Below are positions 1-7,613 of a stretch of 13,245 nucleotides of DNA, piece after piece (the stretch's first letter is position 1; every line of letters starts with the position of its first letter). The position numbers were made by a program, and so were the translations under genes. This stretch comes from an uncultured Colwellia sp. (GTDB lineage: Bacteria; Pseudomonadota; Gammaproteobacteria; Enterobacterales; Alteromonadaceae), in contig CAJWBY010000136.1 of the NCBI GenBank assembly GCA_913020705.1, positions 1 through 13,245 of the forward strand, given 5' to 3'. Below the pieces are notes generated by a model that saw only the letters and a list, made by a program, of their open reading frames with translations, had not been told where the DNA came from and searched no databases.

Positions 1-489
1 AGGGTTGTTTTTGACACTGAAGTTGGTTTGAAATTACCTGCATCACCTGATGCGGCGACTAAATTTTTAAGTGAAAAATTTAAAGCGAAACCTTCACAAA
101 TTACCGTTTTTGGAAAAGAACAATGGTTTTCACCGGTTGCTTCAGGCTCTGCAGCACCAAAGAAAATGATTGTTTGTCCTTGTTCTACAGGAACATTAGC
201 TGCTATAAGCCAAGGTATGAGTGATAACTTAATTGAGCGTGCAGCTGACGTAGTGATAAAAGAGCGAGGCCAGTTAATCTTAGTGGTGCGAGAAACACCA
301 TTTTCTACCATTCATTTACAAAATATGCTGACGCTTTCACAAATGGGCGTTACCGTAATGCCTGCAGCACCTGGTTTTTATCATCATCCCAAATCAATTA
401 ATGACCTCATCGATTTTATGGTGGGACGAATGTTAGACCACTTAAACATTGATCAGTCCATCATGCCGCGTTGGGGTTATCAGATTTAA
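1..489 (+). CDS. ubiX: Flavin prenyltransferase UbiX, 3' part (5' end outside window)
   Basis: UbiX joins a dimethylallyl group to FMN to make the prenylated FMN cofactor used by UbiD-type decarboxylases, including the one in ubiquinone synthesis; it is a soluble flavoprotein. The reading frame is open from base 1, so the gene starts upstream and about 162 residues are visible. Family signatures are present: the PCSTGTLA loop, the [11 protein letters not shown] stretch, VRETP and the APGFYHHP segment. The Arg, Lys, Arg-Glu and Tyr in these segments have the spacing of R122, K129, R139-E140 and Y169 of the Pseudomonas enzyme, so the visible part of the active site is intact. The TTG at 28 is internal and not the start. 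Its TAA overlaps the stop of the convergent lipoprotein gene by 4 nt. Identification is firm; only the N-terminal nucleotide-binding part is missing from view. Confidence 0.95.
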   Translation, partial: RVVFDTEVGLKLPASPDAATKFLSEKFKAKPSQITVFGKEQWFSPVASGSAAPKKMIVCPCSTGTLAAISQGMSDNLIERAADVVIKERGQLILVVRETPFSTIHLQNMLTLSQMGVTVMPAAPGFYHHPKSINDLIDFMVGRMLDHLNIDQSIMPRWGYQI

Positions 490-671
490 CGCGTTTGCTT
501 AGGTAATACATTTTTGCTTTCAATTTTACAATTCGGATCTATTTTCTTGCGATGAATGTCGCAAGGAGATTGTTGAGGTTGGATAATCACCTTTTGTCGA
601 CCATTACTTATCGACATTGATCCACAAGAAAATAAAGAGAGTATGAGAAAAAAAGACAATAACTTTTTCAT
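486..671 (-). CDS. Small lipoprotein, 61 residues, unknown function
   Basis: The product has a typical lipoprotein signal: MKK, a hydrophobic stretch, then the lipobox LFSC with the acylated cysteine at residue 16 and Gly at 17. The mature part is only about 45 residues, basic, with two further cysteines (C37 and C48) in the segment [14 protein letters not shown], which could form a disulfide in the periplasm. I do not recognise a family. It begins at the first ATG; the upstream bases carry only a weak AGAG ribosome site. It converges on ubiX and overlaps its stop by 4 nt. The next gene upstream on the same strand (711-1148) is also a lipoprotein, with a 39 nt gap, so the two could be co-transcribed. 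The lipoprotein signal makes a real gene likely; the function is unknown. Confidence 0.68.
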   Translation of the reverse strand: MKKLLSFFLILSLFSCGSMSISNGRQKVIIQPQQSPCDIHRKKIDPNCKIESKNVLPKQTR

Positions 672-710
672 GTTTTTTGCTCTAAAGATTTTGTATACAT
701 TCAGTATGGC

Positions 711-1148
711 TTATTTAAATGGGTTAGAACAGTTTTTGACGTCAGCCACAATCAATTCAACCGTTTTACTACTACGTACTTTCACACAGTTAATTGATTC
801 AGGTAATTTCTGTTTTTGAATCACATTAAATTCTCCTTGTTCTGTTGAATTTAAGTGGTATTGAAAAGCTTCATTATCACCTTCAAATAGGGCGGTAAAT
901 AATCCAAAAACGAGGGCGCCTGCAAGACCACCTGCAATCATATCTTCAGTGTTACCGTCAATTTCTTCTAGCACACCAAGTCCAGCACCGGCAACAATGC
1001 CTGTTTTTACTTCGGAAGATAAAGTGACAGGAGTAACAGAAACTACTGAGGCATAGTACTCTTTAATTATTTGATTTTGGTCTTCTCTATCAACGCCTTG
1101 ACTTGCACAACCAGTTAACAATAAAGCGCTAAGTAATAATTTTTTCAT
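711..1148 (-). CDS. Glycine-zipper lipoprotein (SlyB/Pcp-like architecture)
   Basis: A 145-residue lipoprotein with signal MKKLLLSALLLTGC (lipobox LTGC, Cys14). Residues 50-90 hold two Gly/Ala-rich hydrophobic stretches, GIVAGAGLGVL and MIAGGLAGALVFGLF, joined by an acidic turn. This resembles the glycine-zipper 2TM arrangement of SlyB/Pcp-type outer membrane lipoproteins, and the preceding YYASVVSVTPV also resembles the strand that leads into that zipper in SlyB. The C-terminal part (100-145) contains C121 and C140. The likely place is the outer membrane periplasmic face. A GGAAC ribosome site lies just upstream of the ATG. The role is probably envelope integrity, by analogy only; the SlyB match rests on layout, so I leave the symbol empty. 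Confidence 0.8.
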   Translation of the reverse strand: MKKLLLSALLLTGCASQGVDREDQNQIIKEYYASVVSVTPVTLSSEVKTGIVAGAGLGVLEEIDGNTEDMIAGGLAGALVFGLFTALFEGDNEAFQYHLNSTEQGEFNVIQKQKLPESINCVKVRSSKTVELIVADVKNCSNPFK

Positions 1149-1182
1149 TTTTGTTCCAATAGTTAATCGCTTTTTATAAAAG

Positions 1183-1191
1183 CTTATATCA
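1183..1191 (-). promoter_or_regulatory. Candidate extended -10 element for the glycine-zipper lipoprotein gene
   Basis: Reverse-strand TGATATAAG fits an extended -10 (TGnTATAAn), about 35-43 nt upstream of the ATG at 1148. No good -35 hexamer stands at 17 nt, which extended -10 promoters tolerate. In such AT-rich DNA a match like this can occur by chance. Confidence 0.3.
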
Positions 1192-1428
1192 ATGTACTTT
1201 GTCTGAGAATTTTATCGCTAGTAGTAAGTTAAAAGTATTTAAAAACTGTATGTTATTTGTTTTTTTAACTTACAGAACTTTACATTTTTTATTGACGATT
1301 TTACTCAGTTGGGCGAGCGTAAATTATATTTTGTTACCAGAATTATAATTTCATGATGGACAATTAGCATAGGCTAAGGGTAAATTAATCTTAGTTTTTA
1401 TATGTATTAAACAGCTTCTTTTTCCCCG

Positions 1429-1434
1429 TGAGGA
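1429..1434 (+). promoter_or_regulatory. Shine-Dalgarno TGAGGA placing the PhoD-like start at ATT
   Basis: TGAGGA is a strong match to the anti-Shine-Dalgarno sequence. It lies 6 nt before ATT at 1441, ideal spacing, and its TGA is also the in-frame stop that bounds the reading frame. No ATG or GTG exists in frame between here and the end of the conserved N-terminal region. ATC at 1438 is too close (3 nt). Confidence 0.6.
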
Positions 1435-1440
1435 TCTATC

Positions 1441-3363
1441 ATTAACAACATTACTTTATTACCTCCAATTATTGCAGGGCCGATATTAAGGCATTGTGAT
1501 ACTAAGCAAATAAATTTTTGGTTAGTCACTTCTCAAAACTATCGCTTAAGTTGCTGTATTAATCGACTTGATAATGGGAATTCTATATTGAGTCGCTCCT
1601 TAGGAAGTAATGAATTACAACAAGTTAGGATCGGTAAATATGCATTTATCAATTTAATTACATTGTCTACGGAAGACGTTTTTCCTGAAAACACCGTGCT
1701 TACTTATAATTTCACCATCAGCTCGGCAGAAAGTACTGAAGATGATTTAATTAGCTTAATACCTGATTTAGTTTATGAAAATCAACAGTTCCCTAATTTT
1801 ATTATTAAAAGTAAAATCAATAAAGTTTTGCATGGTTCTTGTCGAAAGCCTCACTTTGATAGTGAAGATGCCTTGATTCAAGTTGATCACACTATTCGTC
1901 AAAGTGGAACATCAGTTGAAGAACGTCCTGCATTATTAATGATGTCAGGCGACCAAATCTATGTCGATGATGTTGCGGGACCAATGTTAGTCGCTATTCA
2001 TCAAGTTATTGATAAATTGGCACTGTACGAAGAAAGCTGGTTAGACGATAGTGAGCATCTTGACCTCACCAGCTCGAGTGACGCATTATTCAAAAGCCCT
2101 CATTGTTATTATCAACGTTCAGAAATTTTGCCTCACCATACAGTGAACAATTCTTTATTTGATAAAGTTTTTGGCGCGCGTAAAGCTCCTATTTTCACCT
2201 CTGTGAATGTTAAAAATCATTTAGTTACTTTATCTGAAGTGATGGCAATGTATTTACTCGTTTGGTCTCCAGAGTTATGGGCAATAACTGACTTGAACAA
2301 TCATCATGTTCCCAAAGAATTTCAAACTAAATACGAACAAGAACGTGTTGTTATTAATCAATTTGTAAAAGGCTTACCTGCTATTAGAAGAGCTTTAGCG
2401 CATATTCCAACGTATATGATATTTGACGATCATGACGTGACAGATGATTGGAATTTGACCAGAGGCTGGGAAGAGGCTGCATACAATCATTCATTTTCGA
2501 AACAGATTATTGGTAATGCACTCATTGGGTATTGTCTATGCCAAGGCTGGGGTAATGCCCCAGAAAAATTCACGGCATTAATAAAAGAGATTAAACCAAG
2601 TTTTTGTGAGGGAGGTTATGCTGAACATACTGAGCTTATTGACAAAATGTTAGCTTGGGATGAATGGCACTATAGCTTAAATACTTCACCTAAAATTGTC
2701 GTTTTAGATACGCGTACTCAGCGCTGGCGATCAGAGAGTAATGCAGGTAAACCTTCTGGTTTAATGGATTGGGAATCCTTATCAGCTTTACAGCAAGAGT
2801 TAATTAATGAACCTGATATTATTATGGTTTCTGCTGCTCCTATTTATGGCGTTAAGTTGATTGAAACTATTCAACGTATCTTTACTTTTTTTGGTAAGCC
2901 ATTAGCAGTAGATGCTGAAAATTGGATGGCGCATTCGGGTACCGCTAATGTGATGTTAAATATATTCAGACATTATAAAACACCGCCTAATTTCATCATT
3001 CTTTCGGGTGATGTGCATTACTCTTTTGTTTATGAAGTTACCCACCGCTTTCGAAGAAATAGCTCCAAAATACTCCAAATAACCTGTAGTGGTCTAAAAA
3101 ATGAATTCCCTGCCGGTTTATTAAATACGCTAGAAAAATTAAATAAATATTTTTACGCGACATACTCGCCTCTTAATTGGTTTACCAAAAGAAGGCGCAT
3201 GAAAATTCGCGTTAGGAAACCTGATTCTGCTGACTCTTACAACGATACAACTTTATACAATGGAAGTGGTATTGGTTTACTCACGTTGAGTGATAATAAT
3301 CAGACAATAAAAGCAGAAATGATAACAGCCAAAGGGGAAACTATTTGTTTTAAAGAGGCTTAG
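1441..3363 (+). CDS. PhoD-like metallophosphatase, probable ATT start
   Basis: A 640-residue protein of the PhoD-like alkaline phosphatase/phosphodiesterase superfamily. The family signatures occur in order: HGSCRKPH (about 131-138), SGDQIYVDD (169-177), FDDHDVTDDWN (328-338) and LSGDVHYS (522-529). These hold the Asp, His and Cys residues expected to bind the metals. The N-terminal segment LLPPIIAGPILRH followed by NFWLVTS matches the small beta domain that precedes the catalytic domain in this family. There is no Sec or Tat signal, so it is probably cytoplasmic, unlike classical Tat-exported PhoD; the substrate is unknown. The only canonical in-frame start is TTG at 1588, which would remove 49 residues including this N-terminal domain, so ATT at 1441 behind TGAGGA is preferred. 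It stands alone between intergenic regions. The family is sure; the start codon is the uncertain point. Confidence 0.88.
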   Translation: MNNITLLPPIIAGPILRHCDTKQINFWLVTSQNYRLSCCINRLDNGNSILSRSLGSNELQQVRIGKYAFINLITLSTEDVFPENTVLTYNFTISSAESTEDDLISLIPDLVYENQQFPNFIIKSKINKVLHGSCRKPHFDSEDALIQVDHTIRQSGTSVEERPALLMMSGDQIYVDDVAGPMLVAIHQVIDKLALYEESWLDDSEHLDLTSSSDALFKSPHCYYQRSEILPHHTVNNSLFDKVFGARKAPIFTSVNVKNHLVTLSEVMAMYLLVWSPELWAITDLNNHHVPKEFQTKYEQERVVINQFVKGLPAIRRALAHIPTYMIFDDHDVTDDWNLTRGWEEAAYNHSFSKQIIGNALIGYCLCQGWGNAPEKFTALIKEIKPSFCEGGYAEHTELIDKMLAWDEWHYSLNTSPKIVVLDTRTQRWRSESNAGKPSGLMDWESLSALQQELINEPDIIMVSAAPIYGVKLIETIQRIFTFFGKPLAVDAENWMAHSGTANVMLNIFRHYKTPPNFIILSGDVHYSFVYEVTHRFRRNSSKILQITCSGLKNEFPAGLLNTLEKLNKYFYATYSPLNWFTKRRRMKIRVRKPDSADSYNDTTLYNGSGIGLLTLSDNNQTIKAEMITAKGETICFKEA

Positions 3364-3467
3364 TTCAAGGCTGAAGATAAAATTTAAGTATAAGTTACAG
3401 ATAAAAGTCATACGATAGTTGAAAGAATCGAATAACGAGACAGGTTGTAAGTAATTTGCAATTAACG

Positions 3468-3507
3468 AAACGAAACTGATTAGAGGTTCTCGTTATCAGT
3501 TTCGTTT
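3468..3507. terminator. Hairpin between convergent PhoD-like and DUF2780 genes
   Basis: A perfect 13-bp inverted repeat (AAACGAAACTGAT at 3468-3480 with its complement at 3495-3507) closes a 14-nt loop. It lies between two convergent genes, the usual place of a shared terminator. Neither side has a clear U-tract and the stem is AT-rich, so it may be a weak terminator or an mRNA 3'-end stabiliser. Confidence 0.5.
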
Positions 3508-3556
3508 ATATAAGTCGCTTTAAATTTGTGTTTTACTTTTAACGAACAAAATAAAA

Positions 3557-4099
3557 TTAACCTAATAGTTTACCTAAACCATCAGTTAGTACTTTTTTAG
3601 CACTTTGACCTTCTTCACTGTCTAAGTAGCCTTGAGCACTAGAAACAAAGCTGCTGATCATTTCAGGCTTTAAACCTAAAGCTTCAAATTGCTTTTTCAC
3701 ATCATTAATAGACTTTAATGAATCACTGTATTCTGCTGCTTTATCAAGTAAACCACCTAAACCACCAGCAGAGCTAAGTTTGCTCACATCAGGCATTTGA
3801 CCAACGAGTCCATCAACACCGGGTAGTGATTTAGCAAGTTCACTAAATTGATCAGCTGAAACATTGTTTTTTACGTAATTAAAAATGGCGCCCATACCAC
3901 CAGAAGCTTGTGCAGTATCAACATTTAATGAACTAGTTAATAGTTCAACTAAACCGTCTGTACTTGGCATTTCTACAGCTTGTTCTTTAGTTTCACTTAA
4001 TCCAACGAAGCTTTTTAAGCTATCAAACCAGCTTGTTTCTTCTGCCATAGCCGATGTACTTAATGTTGAAATAGTTAATAGTATGATAAATTTTTTCAT
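3557..4099 (-). CDS. DUF2780 family (VcgC/VcgE-like) exported protein
   Basis: A 180-residue exported protein with a clear Sec signal (MKKFIILLTISTLSTSAMA, cleavage before EE near residue 19). The mature part is rich in Gly, Ser and Leu, with helical segments and a repeated pattern of short Gly-rich turns (ASGGMGAIFNYV, SSAGGLGGLLDKA, DGLGKLLG). The order GMGAIFNYVK, then VSADQFSELAKSLPGVDGL, then the GGLGGLL segment is what I associate with DUF2780, named from Vibrio VcgC/VcgE. The function of that family is not known; the likely place is the periplasm. A GGAAATT ribosome site precedes the ATG. It is separated from the prohibitin-like gene upstream on the same strand by a hairpin, so it is probably transcribed on its own. 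Confidence 0.82.
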   Translation of the reverse strand: MKKFIILLTISTLSTSAMAEETSWFDSLKSFVGLSETKEQAVEMPSTDGLVELLTSSLNVDTAQASGGMGAIFNYVKNNVSADQFSELAKSLPGVDGLVGQMPDVSKLSSAGGLGGLLDKAAEYSDSLKSINDVKKQFEALGLKPEMISSFVSSAQGYLDSEEGQSAKKVLTDGLGKLLG

Positions 4100-4154
4100 A
4101 AGGAATTTCCGTAATTATTGATGATTATTATTTAGTTAAACAATTGTACAACAT

Positions 4155-4180
4155 GTAAAGCCGCAAACAAGCGGCTTTAC
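4155..4180 (-). terminator. Hairpin downstream of the prohibitin-like gene
   Basis: A perfect 10-bp stem, GTAAAGCCGC paired with GCGGCTTTAC, encloses a 6-nt loop, starting 17 nt after the stop of the SPFH gene. It has a GC-rich core, as in intrinsic terminators. The following bases on the reverse strand are only moderately U-rich, so efficiency is uncertain. Confidence 0.7.
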
Positions 4181-4197
4181 TGATAAAAATGTTCTGT

Positions 4198-5061
4198 TTA
4201 TTTTGCTCTCATATCCAATATTGGCATATTACTACTACCCAATATTGTAGCGGGTAGTTTTCCATCCCAATTTTGAGCTTCTGTTAGCTTAACAATTAAA
4301 GGGTTATTACCCAATGCTTTAGCTTTTGCAGTAATCGCTTCAGCTTCTGCTAAACCTTTAATTCTAATTGATTCTGCTTCAGCAATTGCAACTAACTTAA
4401 TACCGTCAGCTTTGGCTTTTGAAGTGTTTACGTCACGCTGAGCTTCTAAGTTCTGGCGAGCCAACTTATGTTTTTCAGCATCAGCTAAATTCTTTTCTGT
4501 TTGCTTGGTTTCTATTGATGTTAAATATTTAGCTGGAAGCTGAATGTTTTCTATTTGAATATTGTCTACCGTTACTGGGAAGTCTTTCATTTCTTCAATG
4601 AAATTCGCTTCAATAGCCTGAATAGCGCTAGCTCTGTCTTGAATTAACCTTTCTGCATCATAACGAGGAATAACATCTTTGGTGGCAGAACGAAAACGAG
4701 GATCTAGAATACGATTTTCAAACTGTGTTAACCCTCCATATTGTCTGAATAGCTCAAGAGCGGCTGTTTTATCTACGGTCCAGTTAACTGAAACAATAAT
4801 AGTTACTGGCATTTGTTCTTTGGTGCTTGACGCCATTTTCTCTTCATTTTTACGTGTTCTGACTTCAATTTCTTCAACACTATCAATAAAAGGAACTTTA
4901 AAGTGTAACCCTGGATTTACTTGCTCTTTAGCTTCACTGAATCGTTTGACAATACCTATATGCCCTTCATTTACTGTGTAAACTGAACTAAAAAATATTA
5001 TTACGGCAACAACTGCCGTTATGATTGTTTTTGTAGGGATGTTTAACTTTTGTATGTTCAC
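4198..5061 (-). CDS. Prohibitin-like SPFH/Band 7 membrane protein
   Basis: A 287-residue protein with one N-terminal membrane anchor (about residues 12-29, TKTIITAVVAVIIFFSSVYT) followed by an SPFH/Band 7 domain. NEGHIGIVKRF, PGLHFKVPFIDSV and VRTRKNEEKMAS are the classic start of prohibitin-type SPFH domains. Residues about 180-255 are an Ala/Glu/Lys-rich predicted coiled coil (KNLADAEKHKLARQNLEAQR and AEAESIRIKGLAEAEAITAK), typical of oligomerising prohibitin/HflC relatives. Such proteins build large rings on membranes and act as scaffolds, often with FtsH-type proteases; no protease gene is adjacent here. The start is GTG at 5061 behind an AAGGTGA ribosome site 4-5 nt away; the annotated Met is therefore encoded by GTG. 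It is not paired with hflK, which argues against HflC proper. Confident to family level. Confidence 0.92.
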   Translation of the reverse strand: MNIQKLNIPTKTIITAVVAVIIFFSSVYTVNEGHIGIVKRFSEAKEQVNPGLHFKVPFIDSVEEIEVRTRKNEEKMASSTKEQMPVTIIVSVNWTVDKTAALELFRQYGGLTQFENRILDPRFRSATKDVIPRYDAERLIQDRASAIQAIEANFIEEMKDFPVTVDNIQIENIQLPAKYLTSIETKQTEKNLADAEKHKLARQNLEAQRDVNTSKAKADGIKLVAIAEAESIRIKGLAEAEAITAKAKALGNNPLIVKLTEAQNWDGKLPATILGSSNMPILDMRAK

Positions 5062-5384
5062 TTGTTCACCTTTGGTTTTTCAATTTTACATGCTTATGGC
5101 ATAAGCACATTTTTGATTTTTTATGGGATTATCACACGTGTTTTTAAGCACTAACCATAAAATGAAGACTCTTTTATTTAAGAATGTAAACATGATATAG
5201 ATAATTATCGGTTTAGTAATTAAATTATTGTTAAGTTAGCAATAATAGCTTCAGAATATTTATGCTTAGAAGTTGTTAACTTTATTATTTATATTGATAA
5301 ACCGAACATCGGCACATAAATTCGTTTTACTCAAAGACAGTTAATTAATACTAATACCACAACTTATGAAAAGGCTTCTAATCA
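5062..5384. other. Divergent intergenic region upstream of SPFH and LanC-like genes
   Basis: About 320 nt of AT-rich DNA containing the 5' regions of two divergent genes. The one structured element I see is the palindrome at 5091-5107. A TTGTTA hexamer at 5273 followed 17 nt later by GATAAA is a weak promoter candidate for the LanC-like gene. Only tiny open frames occur. Confidence 0.55.
5091..5107. promoter_or_regulatory. 17-bp palindrome, possible operator of the prohibitin-like gene
   Basis: TGCTTATG, one central G, then CATAAGCA: eight-bp arms in perfect dyad symmetry, 30-46 nt upstream of the GTG start. The size and dyad spacing fit the site of a dimeric transcription factor, but I recognise no specific regulator. 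With almost no loop it is unlikely to act as an RNA hairpin. Confidence 0.4.
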
Positions 5385-6590
5385 ATGTTATTTGATCACT
5401 CCCGTCACGAGCCGTTAACCAAAAATTTATGGGAACAGAGTATTGTACAGCAGGAAATATTATCAATTATTGATGATATTAAAACGTCGTTACTGCCTGA
5501 TTGCTGTTGGTCAACACATCCGCTTGACGCTGAAAGTTATTCCAATACAGGGGCAAAATGGTCTGCGTATGCAGGTGCAGCAGGAACCATTCATGCTCTA
5601 CAAATTCTCAGCCGATACGGTTACAAGGTCATTAATTTATCTTATTCATTAGAGAGTGTGTATCAATCGTTTTTGAAAAAACCAGATGTTTCAGTAGAAC
5701 CGGGGCTACAAATAGGAGAGCTCGGCATATTAATGCCCGCAATTTTAATGCAACCCGATGACGAAGAATTATCAAGAAGAGTAATACGATGCATGGAATC
5801 AACTATAGAGCTCCCGCTATTTGAAATAACTTCAGGGCAAACTGGAATGATGCATGCTGCTTTGGCACTTTATCGTAAAACAGGTAGAAATAACTGGAAA
5901 GATTTATACATTAAAGGTGCAAAGTCATTAATAGATAATTGGACTCTAGATCAAGATACAGGAGAGTGGCTTTGGCAAAGCCAAGTTTTTGGGCCAAAAC
6001 GTCATTATTATGGTGCTTGCCATGGCATTGTAGGTAATGCCAATATTCTTCTTCAAGGGGAAGATTTGTTACCTGCTGGTTATACTGAGATGATCATGGA
6101 ACGGACAATTTCCACGTTACAGCTTTCAGTAAAACAATATGATAATTTAGCTAACTGGACGCTGTGCACTAAACCAAATATTGATAAACTGCTTGTGCAA
6201 TGGTGTCATGGCGCAGCAGGAATTATTACTGCCATGGCAAGAACACCTAGAGTCGATACTCATTATTCTCGACAACTTGATCAATTGCTAGAAGATACAG
6301 CCGAACTAGTATGGCAAGCAGGGCCACTCGTTAAAGGATCAAATATTTGCCATGGTACAGCAGGCAACGGTTACGCTTTTTTATATTTGTATCGAAGAAC
6401 GAGTAATACTTTGTGGCTTGATAGAGCAAGAAAATTTGCAATACATGCTCTTGAACAATGTCAGACAGCACGTTTACATTATGGTCAAGGCAGATATACT
6501 TTATGGACAGGAGATGCAGGACTTGCGATATTTTTGCACCATTGCATGTATCCTGAAAGTGCAGCAATACCTGGTTTGGACTTATTTTAA
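5385..6590 (+). CDS. Stand-alone LanC-like (LANCL-type) zinc protein
   Basis: A 401-residue protein with the alpha/alpha-barrel LanC signature. Conserved blocks are YYGACHGIVGN (catalytic-type His213), QWCHGAAGI (Cys274), NICHGTAGNGYAFL (Cys322-His323) and LWTGDAGLAIFL (about 374-385). Cys274, Cys322 and His323 match in order and spacing the zinc ligands of lantibiotic cyclases and of human LANCL1 (C276, C322, H323, total 399 residues), so zinc binding should be intact. LanC enzymes add Cys thiols to dehydrated Ser/Thr; LANCL proteins add glutathione to dehydroalanine/dehydrobutyrine in damaged proteins. Neither a LanB/LanM dehydratase nor a precursor peptide lies beside it, so a LANCL-like or other thiol-addition role is more likely than lanthipeptide synthesis (inference). 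A stop codon just upstream in frame makes ATG 5385 the first start; ribosome site AAGG lies 10 nt before. It is soluble, with no signal peptide, and transcribed alone. Confidence 0.9.
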   Translation: MLFDHSRHEPLTKNLWEQSIVQQEILSIIDDIKTSLLPDCCWSTHPLDAESYSNTGAKWSAYAGAAGTIHALQILSRYGYKVINLSYSLESVYQSFLKKPDVSVEPGLQIGELGILMPAILMQPDDEELSRRVIRCMESTIELPLFEITSGQTGMMHAALALYRKTGRNNWKDLYIKGAKSLIDNWTLDQDTGEWLWQSQVFGPKRHYYGACHGIVGNANILLQGEDLLPAGYTEMIMERTISTLQLSVKQYDNLANWTLCTKPNIDKLLVQWCHGAAGIITAMARTPRVDTHYSRQLDQLLEDTAELVWQAGPLVKGSNICHGTAGNGYAFLYLYRRTSNTLWLDRARKFAIHALEQCQTARLHYGQGRYTLWTGDAGLAIFLHHCMYPESAAIPGLDLF

Positions 6591-6814
6591 TATTACTTGA
6601 ATTTCATAACATTATAGTGGAGCTATTAAAAAACTAATTATGGACACTTTTTATTCAATTGTATTTTTTGTGATGGATATTGCGTGAAATTTTTGTGGAA
6701 AGTGCATTCAAGTTAGATAGTTATGTAACATTGTTTGGTTTTTAGCATTTTACTTGTAATTACCATAAGAAATTATAAATAAAGTAGAGCAAATAGAAAT
6801 GCTAGGTTGATCGA

Positions 6815-7462
6815 TTAATTTTCTTCAGCTATTTCTCTCAGTGCTTTTTCAAAAACATCCGCAGGCTGACCACCACTTATTAAGTGCTTATCGTTAATAA
6901 TAACAGCCGGAACAGAGCTGATACCAGCCGATTGATAATGACTCTGCAGATCACGTACGTCTTGTTCATATTCATTTGACGCTAATATTTTCTGGGCTAT
7001 CTCAATGTTTAATCCTACTTTATCAATCACTGAGAGCAACGCTTGATGATCGCTAGGATTACCATTTTGTTGAAAATATAAATCGAACAAAGCGAGTTTT
7101 AGTTCGGTTTGTTTATCATATTCTTTGGCCCAATGAAGGAGTCTATGGGCATCAAAAGTGTTAAAAATTCGTCCACCTCCACGATTGCCAAACTTATATC
7201 CGAGTTCTAATCCTCGTTGTTTGATCATTTCTCTATTTTGGTTACTTTGTTCAACACTAATACCGTATTTTTCAGTGATGTGTTCGGTGATTTCCTGGCC
7301 TTCTTTGGGCATGTGAGGATTGAGTTCAAAAGGCTGCCATGTAATATCTACTGTAATTTCAGGCGTTAGTTTAGCTATTGCCTGATTTAACGCCTGATAG
7401 CCAATTATGCACCAAGGACAAGAAATGTCGGATACGATATCTAATTTGAGGTGTTTACTCAT
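6815..7462 (-). CDS. DsbA-family thiol oxidoreductase, FrnE type
   Basis: A 215-residue thioredoxin-fold protein of the DsbA/FrnE branch. The N-terminal strand KLDIVSDISCPWCIIG carries the redox motif CPWC (Cys15, Cys18); these are the only cysteines in the protein. A helical insert (about 55-170) includes the family segment RIFNTFDAHRLLHWAKE, and the cis-proline loop is SSVPAVII (Pro185), followed by ISGGQP as in FrnE proteins. No signal peptide is present, so it should act in the cytoplasm, as disulfide isomerase or oxidoreductase or as a glutathione-dependent enzyme; the substrate is unknown. The second CX4C motif of some FrnE proteins is absent. A GTGGA ribosome site lies upstream of the ATG. 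It lies downstream of the M28 peptidase gene on the same strand but behind a terminator, so it probably has its own promoter. Confidence 0.92.
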   Translation of the reverse strand: MSKHLKLDIVSDISCPWCIIGYQALNQAIAKLTPEITVDITWQPFELNPHMPKEGQEITEHITEKYGISVEQSNQNREMIKQRGLELGYKFGNRGGGRIFNTFDAHRLLHWAKEYDKQTELKLALFDLYFQQNGNPSDHQALLSVIDKVGLNIEIAQKILASNEYEQDVRDLQSHYQSAGISSVPAVIINDKHLISGGQPADVFEKALREIAEEN

Positions 7463-7551
7463 TTTTTTCCACTTAAAATAATGTTGATTTATAAATTAGT
7501 TTTAAAGCTGTAAGAAGTACGTTTTTCTCGACCATTGACTTGAGGTTAAAA

Positions 7552-7594
7552 TCTTACTTCACTATATGCGAAATCTTGTGATAGTGAAGTAAGA
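7552..7594 (-). terminator. Rho-independent terminator of the M28 peptidase gene
   Basis: A perfect 14-bp stem (TCTTACTTCACTAT at 7552-7565 with its complement at 7581-7594) closes a 15-nt loop and begins 20 nt after the peptidase stop. On the reverse strand the stem is followed at once by TTTTAACC, a short U-tract. The position, stem length and tail support termination, though the stem is AT-rich. Confidence 0.7.
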
Positions 7595-7613
7595 CGCTTA
7601 CTCGGTTTCAGGT

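Larger units (their letters stand above)
1149..1440. other. Divergent intergenic region without a gene
   Basis: About 290 nt of AT-rich sequence separate the reverse-strand lipoprotein gene from the PhoD-like gene, so promoters for both should lie here. I see a candidate extended -10 for the lipoprotein gene and an isolated TATAAT on the forward strand at 1344-1349 without a matching -35. Reading frames are closed by frequent stops. Confidence 0.6.

Noticed and set aside
3885..4121. Forward-strand open frame across the DUF2780 gene.
   Set aside because: It is antisense to a gene with a clear signal peptide and family match, and its translation shows no features of its own.
4679..4981. 100-codon forward open frame inside the prohibitin-like gene.
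   Set aside because: Antisense shadow of a well-supported SPFH coding region; no ribosome site or recognisable domain.
5366..5395. Nine-codon ORF MKRLLINVI overlapping the start of the LanC-like gene, a possible leader peptide.
   Set aside because: It has no ribosome site of its own and such short ORFs are expected by chance; the overlap alone is not evidence of coupling.
6640..6687. 15-residue hydrophobic ORF MDTFYSIVFFVMDIA downstream of the LanC-like gene, considered as a precursor peptide.
   Set aside because: No Cys and no leader/core layout of a lanthipeptide, and no ribosome site at usable distance (the nearest, GTGGAG, is about 17 nt away).
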